Shown here: positions 20,141 to 29,033 of the stretch, in pieces
How positions within the stretch are numbered: position 1 is the first letter of the stretch
How the letters are laid out: each line of letters starts with the position of its first letter
Assembly (NCBI GenBank): GCA_026770025.1
Contig: JAMXDE010000017.1
Location: 744,001 to 808,000, forward strand
Direction: 5' to 3'
DNA length: 64,000 nucleotides
From: Craspedostauros australis
Taxonomy: Eukaryota; Bacillariophyta; Bacillariophyceae; Mastogloiales; Achnanthaceae
Position numbers and translations under genes: made by a program
The notes under the pieces: model-generated
Database searches by the model: none
What the model was told of the DNA's origin: nothing
The model's input: the letters and a program-made list of their open reading frames with translations, nothing else

Positions 20141-20437
20141 ATGATCCGCATCACATCCATCCTCGTTGTCATCGTGGCCATCATGGCCACATGCAATGCC
20201 TTCGTCGTCAAGCCATCTGGCATCTCCGCCAACACTGCAGGTGCCACATCGACCGAGCTCTCCTTCGGATTCCTCAAGGAGCTGGGGATTGAGAAACCGG
20301 ACTGGTTGCCAGATTTCGGTGGCAAGAAGGACGACGCCAAGGAGGCTCCCGCCGCCGACGCCCCCGCCGAGGACGCCTCTGCCCCTGTCGAGGATGAATC
20401 CGAACCTGCTTCCGAACCTGCTTCCGACGACAAGTAG
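20141..20437 (+). CDS. Small acidic protein with plastid-type leader
   Basis: Protein of 98 residues. Residues 1-19 form a signal peptide ending C-N-A/F-V-V, where Phe after the cleavage site is the hallmark of import into complex plastids of red-algal origin. The next ~20 residues are Ser/Thr-rich, like a transit peptide. The mature part contains F-L-K-E-L-G-I-E-K-P-D-W-L-P-D-F-G-G and then an Ala/Glu/Asp/Pro-rich disordered tail of about 40 residues. No domain is recognised. The W-L-P-D-F-G-G stretch looks conserved rather than random and may be a docking segment. Plastid stroma is the likely location. The GC-rich, codon-regular sequence and well-formed leader support a real gene. Confidence 0.65.
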   Translation: MIRITSILVVIVAIMATCNAFVVKPSGISANTAGATSTELSFGFLKELGIEKPDWLPDFGGKKDDAKEAPAADAPAEDASAPVEDESEPASEPASDDK

Positions 20438-20917
20438 ACCACAGTCTATCTAATCTGCTTCGACGTGGGCTGGCCGCACACAGGAGAACGCAGCCGGCCC
20501 TCGCACAACGAACGAATTCTTGTGAGGGTTGGGGTGCGGCGTCGGCACCGTTCTCCGCGACATGGCCGGATATCAATCGCAACAAATCGACGCCCTGGTG
20601 GTTGAGAACATCCATTGCCGACGCACTTGCGCTGCGCGCCAATCCAATGGCACAATATAACTCCGCCTGCGTCCTCGTGGACCGTGGGAGTATCATTGAA
20701 ACGCACACTGTAGAGTAAAATCACATATATATATGCACACTCTACCAATAATACAGTACTTATACATACGATATGCTCTGTCAAGTATCATGCGAGTACT
20801 CGTCGAGCAGAGTGATGTTCATTCGATATCCAATCATTTCTGGCTTCTGCTGTGGAGAAAGGTGCCACGACGCTACGAGTCGAGCACTCTGCTCTCCTTG
20901 CTCGTGTTGCGCGTCAG
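20438..20917. other. Short convergent intergenic region
   Basis: Lies between the small acidic protein gene and the 3' end of the CRAL-TRIO gene on the opposite strand. A TATATATATG stretch occurs at about 20726. No gene is seen. Confidence 0.5.
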
Positions 20918-22799
20918 TCAATGTCCCGATGTCGTGGTCCGGCGGTTCAAGAGGTTTTCAACTTTGGCCCAGATCTTCGGGAATGGCGCGAGCACCCAGA
21001 AGTTCGTCTCCCACCCTCGGGTGTTCCTGTCTTCGTTTGGAATCCAGAACTCGAAGCGCTCAGCTTCCCGGCTGTTGTCCAGTTCCTTGCGAATGTTGCT
21101 GCCTAGGTGTTGGTGGCACATCAGAAACTCCTTGAAGCGCTTGTTGGCGGGGTTGTTTTGGAAGAGGTTGCCTTTCGCAACCAACACATCGGTTGGCCCA
21201 ACGCCCGCCATCTTCGCAATGCTGGTCTCTTTCCTTTTCCTGCCCGTGAGCTGCTTTCGAAAAGAACGGCAGTTCAACCCCCCTTCACTGTCGATGGGAA
21301 ATTTATCCATCGGCATGCCAAGTTGATCCAACGCCGATCGAACGGCCTCGTGATTTCCTGTGGGAGAGATATACAAGGAGCACGCCAAGTGGATTGGCCA
21401 TGCAACCGTGCGTTTAGTCAGTACGAAAGAATGGCATGGAGGTTAGGGCATTGAGGTTAGGGCATTGAGGTGGTGATAGTCGTGCCATGTCGCTTGGAAC
21501 ACGCGCAAGTGACTACATCGCGTTGCGTCGTCTGTATCGACGATGGCGGCTGAGCCAACACATCAGGTCAGGTCAGGTCAGGTACGAGTACAAGCGCACT
21601 TCCCTCGATTCGCAGAGCACAGTCAAATACACACATAATATGAGAGTGCCATGCCATGCCATGCCATGCTCAACCGCAGTCTTCGTACTCGTGCCAGTAC
21701 GTACCGACAATCTCTCTCAGCTGGAAGCCAGCTTGTCGTGACAGCGTCATGACGTAGGGGTGGGAGCTGTCAACCGGAAGAGATCCAGTGGCTGAGCAAC
21801 AGACGTAAATGCCCACGATGTACAGCGGGGACGCCTTGGCGATCTCCAAGAAGTTGGCAAGCAGGCTTGCTCCGCGTCCCTTATCATTGTCGGAAGGCCC
21901 AACGCCGTAGATAACGAGGATGGTATCATCGTGCGCTACGGATGCGGAAGGAAAGTTCAGCTCGTACCACAAAACGCGCTGTTGGGACTTGGGCGTCAAC
22001 TGGAGATCGGTATGGTCGCATGGTAATCAGATCGAATCGACGTCGTGTGAACACGTGACGTAGTTGTAGAGTGGGGTGGAATAGACGTCTCCGGTTTGGA
22101 CGACGCAAAGGGAATCAAGGAATGGAGTGTCAGCGGTACAGACAATGGCAGCGCACGACAGAGAGGCCACATACCATTCAGCAATCATCACGCGATCGTA
22201 GCATACGAGGCATCAAAGAGTATAGATCAACAGTGCTCGAGAAAGTAAGAATATGTCACACTTGTATTGTACCACGCACGTACTTTCTTGAGCGCATCAT
22301 CGCGCCAATCGAAGAGGAAGACGCGGCGTCCGCTGTTGTCTTTCCGCGGTAGAACTTGGATGGCTGAAGAGTTGAGGCACTTCCTCTCATCTGGGGTGAG
22401 ATCGTATCGAGTGATCGTCTTGGTCAACTTGTGAGGTGCCCACAGATCATTCTTGACCTTGAAATGCGTCACGAGTAGATGTGCTGCATCAGATGGGCGG
22501 CGTCCCACGCCACTGACATATAGTTTGTGATGCTCTTCCACGTGGACGGGGTCTTGTTCCCGTGCTCTGCTGTAGTCTGGCTTGTCTCGAATGCCATGGA
22601 GCTCATGTCGAAGCTCCTCCAGCTCGAATTGAATCACTTCTTCAGCAGCACACATTTCCTGCTCTTGTTCAGGAAGCTCTCCTGGGCATGATTCTAAGTC
22701 CTCCCGAGTGGCAAAGACTCCATGGCGATTGCTTTCCGCCATCACAGCCTCTGGCTCCCGGTGAGCACTCTCGTTTGGGTGTTTGCCGCAGTCTTGCAT
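20918..22799 (-). CDS. CRAL-TRIO protein with C-terminal DUF6824-like domain (paralogue 1)
   Basis: Three exons on the minus strand, 22799-22284, 21999-21705 and 21357-20918, give 416 residues; both donors read GTACGT and phases are 0 and 1. Exon 1 ends in a CRAL-TRIO N-terminal-like helical region (L-T-P-D-E-R-K-C-L). Exon 2 carries the lipid-binding core (I-L-V-I-Y-G-V-G-P-S-D ... Y-V-M-T-L-S-R-Q-A-G-F). Exon 3 has G-N-H-E-A-V-R-S-A-L and, from about residue 320, V-G-P-T-D-V-L-V-A-K-G-N followed by N-P-A-N-K-R-F-K-E-F-L, which matches the pattern I associate with DUF6824, a domain common in diatoms. Sec14-type proteins bind and move lipids between membranes; the C-terminal domain has no known function. 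A second gene of the same design lies at 26966-29033. An acidic Glu-rich linker precedes the first domain. Confidence 0.8.
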
Positions 22800-23559
22800 C
22801 CTCAGCTTCGTCTTGTTCTGCCTCTCTTATCTATGAGGAGTATGATTTGTCTCATTCAATCTGAATGATTCTAAAATGAGCATCAGATTCGCCGCGCTCG
22901 TTTGTGTCATCTGCGATGTCAAGGTCGATGCGCGCATTTGTTCTGCGGAAGCCACCCATCGAGTCGTGATTTTCATCGCACTGCTCCGAGGCTTGTGTTG
23001 GTGTTGCCTCCATCACTTGCGTCACAGTTGTTCTGAGGAAGAGAACAAACGGCGATGCCCTGCCGCGGATGAGAACAGCTGGAAGAGGACGTGGCGGAGG
23101 CGAGACAAGATGGTGGGCCCAAGCACCGCGTCGCACCTTCATTGTTGTAAAACATGATGGGACATACAGTAGTAAAATAGACCTCTAACACATTACTCTC
23201 ATCCGTTCCAATCCAAGCCCATCTCATTCCAGTCCTGGCCGTCGTTGTTCTGTTGCCGAACTGGCGCTGTGCGCAGCGCGCATGGAATACGCAAGCAGGG
23301 AATACCCTGTTGCTGATGATACCATTCATGACGAAACACAATGGAATGGAGTACTATTCTCTACGGTATGATGTGTATGTCATTCCTACTCACGCATGGT
23401 AGTCGTGCCATACGTATGGATACGGATGCGGGTAAGGGTGTGGTTGACCATCGCCATACCATCACCGCCACTGTACATTGACTGTTCAACATGCCAATAG
23501 TGTGATATAATACGTTGGTGGAATAACGTGTTCGCACATGGATTGGGTTCGGACGGTGC
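22800..23559. other. Intergenic, no supported gene
   Basis: Contains the upstream region of CRAL-TRIO paralogue 1 and the 3' flank of the transglutaminase-like gene. Nothing else is seen. Confidence 0.5.
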
Positions 23560-25410
23560 TCAGCATGGCTTCAGAGTGATACTCTTGATGGCCAAGCCGA
23601 AACAATCATCCGCCTTCTTGCGCTTGAACTTGAGCACTGCGAGGCCGCTGACAGACACTTTTATTGGATCCGTCGTCTTCCATTCGCCTTGCGTGTATGG
23701 AATGGGGATGCTGTACTTCTCGTCGTCGTCGATGGTCAACTTCAAGGGCTGCTGCTGCAGATGGACGGTGCAAACCTTGATCGAGAGCATGTAATCCTTG
23801 TCCTCCTGGGTTGGGATGTTGGATGGGATCTCATACGTCATCCAACCGCTGCCATCCATGAGATGGAGCTGGGTGCCGCTGGAAAAGCTGGGGTGGCGCT
23901 TGACCAGCTTGTCGCCGTTGGACTCCGCGAAGCTGGCGGCCGGGATGACGATGGTGCCGTCCTTTTCGACTTCGATGGGTAGTGGTTCCGCGTTGGCGCT
24001 GTTGTCAAGCTCCTCGCAGTACTTTTCAATTTTGGTCACGGCCAGGGAGGGTCCGGTGCGCTCAAACGTTTCCTCCTTGCACCGCAACGAAAAGAGCCTG
24101 CGCTGCATGAGGGCCAAACTGCGCCACACCTTGGCCGGGTGGACGAAACCGGCCTCCTCGATTTTCTTGTTCTTCTCCTTGCAGGCATCCGCCAGGCACT
24201 CCAGCAGCAGGATGCGTTCGAAATAATCCTGCTCGGTGAATGCAGTGCGCGCACGCGCCTCGTCGTAAAAGTCAAGTCCGGACCGGCCGTTGTCCCAGCT
24301 CGACAGTCCCCAGGAATGTTCGTGGCCTGGCGGGGGCGTGAGACCGAAGTTGATGAACCATCCCTTGGGAGTCCAGCGGGACATGGCGACATTGCCCGTC
24401 TGCTTGATTCCCCACACAGGCACGCCGAAGGCCTGGCAGATGAAGCGGCCGAACCACGCCCGGGGTCCTTCGCGGCCGCCTCCGCTGAGGACCTGCGGGT
24501 AGGTGCGCGGCGAGCTGGTCCAGTTGGGCGCGCGATATCCCACGTCCGTCTTGACGATGTAGTTGTACCTCCACTGCTCGTTGTAGATGGAGGCGATGTG
24601 GGGCGCGTAGTTCATGAGCATGTCCCGTCCCCACTGGAGCTGCAGGTGCGGAGCGTCCGAGTTGATGGCCATGCGGTATTCCCAGGTCTTGAGGTGGGTG
24701 AAGCAGGGGTCGAGCTCGCCCTTGCGATGCGCCTTCTCGTAGTGCTGGAAGCGTTCGAGGGCGTTGATCTCGACGGAGGTGTCGAACTCGGTCTGCGGCA
24801 CGGCGAATTCCAGGGCGCAGGCCATGGCGAGCCTCTTGTTGACCTTCTGGAATCGGTCCTTGGGCATGGAGGCCATGATCTGCGTGTATAGCTTCATGGC
24901 GTTGCCGAACTCGTTGCCCTTGGCGCCTCCGCCCATGAGCATCTCCTTCATGATCTTCTTGTTGTTGAGGAGGGTCTCGACGAGCTGGCCGTGCAGATCG
25001 GACTCGTTGGCGAACTTGGCCAGGCCCTTGGGCGTGTTGCGCGTGATGATGGACGTGCGCAGCAGCGACATCTCCAGATCGTAGTCGGTGAGGGTAATGG
25101 TGCCCAGGATGGGCTTGGCCGCCTTGAGGCACATGGTGTCCGCGTCCTGCATGGCCTGGTTCCAGACGTTGAGCATCTCCTCGGCCTCGTCCTTGGCGTC
25201 TTCGTCGATGCTCTGCTGCTTCTTGGACTGCTTGACGAGCTCATGGTAGTCGCTCTCCGCCGCGTCCTTGGCATCCTTGGCGTCCTGGAACTGCTGGCAG
25301 CTCTCCACGAAGGCCTCGTGGAGCTCCAGGTCGATGCCTGGGCCCTTCAGGCATTCCTCGCGCTCCTCTTTCAGAAGCTGCTTGAAGAATGACTCGTCGA
25401 AGTTGGACAT
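23560..25410 (-). CDS. Transglutaminase-like fold protein, unassigned
   Basis: Single-exon protein of 616 residues from the ATG at 25410. The frame stays open 40 codons further up, but that part is an Ile/His repeat made by ATGTATGATATG-type DNA and looks like 5' UTR. Residues about 15-75 are charged and helical, probably coiled coil. Residues about 315-365 contain F-I-C-Q-A-F-G-V-P-V-W-G, then A-M-S-R-W-T-P-K-G-W, a layout seen in algal proteins with a transglutaminase/protease-like core where Cys is followed by G-H-A-A-M. Here the putative nucleophile is C325, but the expected His position is N340, so activity is doubtful. Residues about 480-616 look like a beta-sandwich (possibly carbohydrate binding). 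No signal peptide is seen, so the cytosol is likely. Strong G/C third-position bias supports coding. Confidence 0.75.
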   Translation of the reverse strand: MSNFDESFFKQLLKEEREECLKGPGIDLELHEAFVESCQQFQDAKDAKDAAESDYHELVKQSKKQQSIDEDAKDEAEEMLNVWNQAMQDADTMCLKAAKPILGTITLTDYDLEMSLLRTSIITRNTPKGLAKFANESDLHGQLVETLLNNKKIMKEMLMGGGAKGNEFGNAMKLYTQIMASMPKDRFQKVNKRLAMACALEFAVPQTEFDTSVEINALERFQHYEKAHRKGELDPCFTHLKTWEYRMAINSDAPHLQLQWGRDMLMNYAPHIASIYNEQWRYNYIVKTDVGYRAPNWTSSPRTYPQVLSGGGREGPRAWFGRFICQAFGVPVWGIKQTGNVAMSRWTPKGWFINFGLTPPPGHEHSWGLSSWDNGRSGLDFYDEARARTAFTEQDYFERILLLECLADACKEKNKKIEEAGFVHPAKVWRSLALMQRRLFSLRCKEETFERTGPSLAVTKIEKYCEELDNSANAEPLPIEVEKDGTIVIPAASFAESNGDKLVKRHPSFSSGTQLHLMDGSGWMTYEIPSNIPTQEDKDYMLSIKVCTVHLQQQPLKLTIDDDEKYSIPIPYTQGEWKTTDPIKVSVSGLAVLKFKRKKADDCFGLAIKSITLKPC

Positions 25411-26965
25411 GTTGTTGCCTGTTTGCTTGTGCGCCTGGTTGCTGTTGCTTGGGACAGGGGCGTTGGTGCTATGTATGCTATGTGCTTTATGTACGATATG
25501 TGTCTTATGTATGATATGTATGATGTGCATGCACAGTCCTCCCGATTACTGCAGAGCAAAGATCGAAGAGCGAAGGATACACGTCCAATGAGCACAATGA
25601 TGGATGGATCGATGGATGGATCGATGGATGGATCCACTGCCTCTGGCCGACTATCCGTACTCTAGTCGACCGATCAGGTGGTGACTATGGGTACTTGCAC
25701 GAGCTATCCTCTTGAGTGCTATTGCTTGCTCTGTCTGCTTCGGTCTTGAAGTCTTTGTCGTGATGAACTGGGATGATGCGGATGGCACTCGCAGCTCGCA
25801 CTAGAATGGAGGGGTACGGGAGGAGTGTTGCTACGGTTGTCGCAAGAGAGCCTCTCTGGATGGAGCCGAGCGGATCATGTCTGGTTGCCGCTCTTGACTA
25901 CGACAAGAAATCAACAGAGAGGAGGGACTGTTGTGCATGTCCATGTACGAGTACGAACACGCACTAGTGATTGCGGTGGCGAACACGAGAAGAGTGCCAG
26001 CCACAAAGCACGCAGAACGGCGATTTGGCCGCGATTGGGTTCTTTGTCCGGAGTGATCCTCAAGCCCACGACGAAAATGACTGTCGTCTTGGTCATCGTC
26101 ACAACGTGGGGATCCGGAGCGATGACCCAATCGATTCCTTCGACCACTGAGGAATCCTTGTTTCTTGTTTGTTCCAGTGGCGTCGTGTCTCATGGTGACG
26201 ACATCGATCAGTCGACAGAACATCTGTCGTGTTCCATCCACGACTACAATCATAACGCTTTTAACGTCTTCAAAGATTCTGTCACTAGTTGTATGTTGCA
26301 CCTTGCGCGCAGGCACCTCTCACATTTTCAGGCTTTGGCAGCTGACTCCATTCGCGGGACGTTCGACTCCGAGGAAAGCGTCGTGAAACGACACTCGCGT
26401 GTGTTTGTGTGGGCGTCGTGCTTTGTTCTTGCTCCTGTTCTTGCTCTTGCTTTTGTGCCAGGTTGGTGAGTGGGAGGGCCAGGTGCTTGGTTGACACCGT
26501 GTCAATCGTCGCCTCGCTGTTGTTGGAAGTTCGAGAAGGGCCGTCTCCCACCATCTCCTGTCAGCACTGTTCTCGAAATCCAAACCCGCGCCATGTCTGC
26601 GCAGTATCACGAGAATTCCCATACTCTTCTCATACATCATCACCGTCACGAACAACATCATACTCTCTCTCTCTCGTTACATACATTTACATACTCGTAC
26701 ACCATCAAGGCCTGGCTGTGGAGACCATCCGCAATCGCGACACCAGAAAGAACAGGTGAGAACTACGCCGTTTGTTCCTGACGCTGCGCCAATTCTATAC
26801 GTTGATCATCTCACACAAATGCCCTCAATTCATGCAACAACCAATCTCTTCTTTTGCGGGAGCAAAGTGATCAAACCAAGATCCACGCTGGCGGATCGCC
26901 ATCGTTATCTCATCGTTATCTCATCGCCGGTGAGGTATCACCAGTGAGCTATCCACGAGCTGCCC
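25411..26965. other. Intergenic between divergent genes
   Basis: Separates the transglutaminase-like gene (minus) from CRAL-TRIO paralogue 2 (plus). Holds an imperfect ATGTATGAT repeat at about 25470-25530 and a perfect 3 x 12-bp repeat at 25599-25634. A possible splice donor, GTGAGA, at about 26756 hints that paralogue 2 may have a 5' UTR intron. Confidence 0.5.
25599..25634 (+). repeat. Three perfect copies of a 12-bp unit
   Basis: GATGGATGGATC repeated exactly three times in the shared upstream region of two divergent genes. Confidence 0.9.
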
Positions 26966-29033
26966 ATGGCGAGCTGGCAATACAGGGCCATGCAGGCTCA
27001 CATGCAATTTGCCAATGTTGGTTCCATTCGCGACAATGACAGAGGCGGAGTCCAAGTCCACCATACCACGGACACCACGACCGCCAACGTTGCGGCGTCA
27101 ACTGGCCTTCGTGGACAGATTGCAGAACGTGCTGCGCTGCCTCCGACCGAACGGGTCCTTTGCGCATCAACCAAATCGCTGCCACCCAACGAAGCACTGT
27201 TGCATGATGATGCTGTGCTTGACAGGGAAGTCGAAAGGCTCACAGATCCCCAATGGCTGCGCAGAGAATTGAGCTTGAGCGGATTCAGCCAGCCGCTCGT
27301 TGAAGATCCCGGGATGGTGCATCTGCGTGTCCAAGAATTGATCAGCATCCTCGAACGGAGCCGACAGAGTGAGGCTTACCTGGTTGCAGTCAGGCAACGT
27401 CCAGCCTTCATTTTCAACAACGCCTTCCTCATCATGTTCCTACGCGCTGAGAAGTATAATCCGCAAAGAGCTGCTAAGAGGATATTTCTTCATTTCGAAT
27501 TGAAGAGGGAATTCTTCGGCGATCATCTGCTTACCACAAGGATCAGATGGGATCACCTCGATCCGATGGAGCAACATGTTCTACGAACGAATGCAACTAT
27601 CCAGCTGCTACCACGACGCGATCAAGCCGGTCGCGCTGTCTTCTTCTCATTCGAACGTGGGCACAGAGACAACTTTCCACCGCTGAATTCGAGATACGAC
27701 CCACGGATTTTCAATGTACGTATGTTGACCCACGGGTGGTCGCTGTGGCATATGATGACAACCCTGTAGCATTACGTAGTCAGGCAATGCTGCAATGTAT
27801 TGCAGTACCGCGAACTCGACTGGACTCGCCAAAACGAATGCCGTTTGGTGCGCCACTGACCTGACTGTCCTCACCACGCGCTGTCTCTGCCATCGTCATC
27901 TTTTTCTTTGCTTTTCGTGCACTTCCTTGCATTTCGCTACCATATCAAATCTGCTCCGCCATCGCACCGGCACAGTGTCGTCTCATCTGGTTCCTCATGA
28001 TGTCTGTCATTGAGAATGATCCTGAGACACAGCTGCGAGGTATCGTGTACATTGGATGGGGATTGGGCTACGTTCCGGTCGGAGACAGGGTGGAACGCAG
28101 CGTGTGGTGGGGTGGGTGCAAAGTCGCCAATGCGATTCCTGTCCGCTTGGAAAGCTTCCACTATCTGTACGACGACGTCAGAGTGAGGCCTGTCCTCAAC
28201 TTGCTCACGTTCGGTTTGAACTTCTTGTCGCGGTGCAGATTCGAAAAGCTATTTGGTACGTTCGATTGTTTCTGTGTGTCAATGTGTGACGCGCAAGCAC
28301 GGCGCAGCGCTCACGCCCTTGCATCTGAGTATGGATGGTACAGACTGGCTTGTTTTGCAGTGCACGGCAACACGGATGCCTGAGCCGGACAGTGGGGATG
28401 CAATACTCACTTGAGTACTCCACTCACTTCACTCCACTCTACTCTGTGTCCCCAAACATTCTGACTTGCTTGACTGCCTTGCGATTCGTCTCTCCCTGGA
28501 CAGTTGGTCCACAGCGCGATGACCTGGCAAATGACGAAGAGACGACACGAAGGTCCAGGATGGCGACCGCTCTCCATCGGCTGGAGATGTCTGGAATTCC
28601 AACGGGAGGAGTACTCCCACTCACCGAGAACGGGGAGCTGCGCACTAGACACTCCAAACGCTTATGCGTGATATGGAGAAGAACCGAACACCTCGATTTC
28701 ACAATACTACCTTCGAATGAGGATGTCATTTGCGCAACAGGGCAAGGCTTCCAGAACCGACCAGCCAATATCAGATTTCGTGAGCTTGTCCAAGAACACA
28801 GAGATGAAAGCCGACGATTGACGGGGCGTACCAGAAGCACAGCGGATGAGGTAGTTTCCTCGTGGATCGCCTTGATGCAAATGAGCTCGCTACGATTCAT
28901 CGAGCCTCGTGGAAAAGCAAAGGAGTTCTTTGGTCTGTGGGTCCCTGCAACCCCAGAAAGGATTGCGGAGAAAATCAGTAACCTTCTATCAAGACGGGCG
29001 GATAGTATGCGTGCTACTGAGGAAGAGGATTGA
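26966..29033 (+). CDS. CRAL-TRIO protein with C-terminal DUF6824-like domain (paralogue 2)
   Basis: Exons 26966-27715, 27976-28255 and 28504-29033 (phases 0 and 1, both donors GTACGT, acceptors CACAG and GACAG) give 519 residues. Residues about 145-185 form a CRAL-TRIO N-terminal helical domain (F-L-I-M-F-L-R-A-E-K-Y-N-P). Exon 2 holds the lipid-binding core with P-E-T-Q-L-R-G-I-V-Y-I and Y-D-D-V-R-V-R-P-V-L-N-L-L. Exon 3 carries the C-terminal domain: N-E-D-V-I-C-A-T-G-Q-G-F, then N-R-P-A-N-I-R-F-R-E-L-V and a C-terminal W-V-P-A-T-P-E-R-I. Domain order and intron positions match the gene at 20918-22799, so the two are paralogues pointing away from each other. The third exon start is set by reading frame; using an acceptor at 28360 instead leads to an immediate stop. 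Expected role is lipid binding at membranes, with an unknown added function. Confidence 0.8.

Noticed and set aside
21440-21475. TTAGGG words resembling telomere repeat
   Set aside because: Two copies of a GGTTAGGGCATTGA unit only; the spacing is wrong for telomeric DNA.
25411-25530. N-terminal Ile/His repeat on the transglutaminase-like protein
   Set aside because: Encoded by an imperfect ATGTATGAT repeat. The ATG at 25410 starts normal coding sequence, so the repeat is more likely 5' UTR.
28361-28380. Exon start after TGTTTTGCAG in CRAL-TRIO paralogue 2 (V-H-G-N-T-D-A)
   Set aside because: Resembles the G-N-H-E-A of paralogue 1, but a stop follows at once and the frame does not match the next segment. 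Acceptor at 28503 restores a continuous frame. A pseudogene remains possible if cDNA disagrees.
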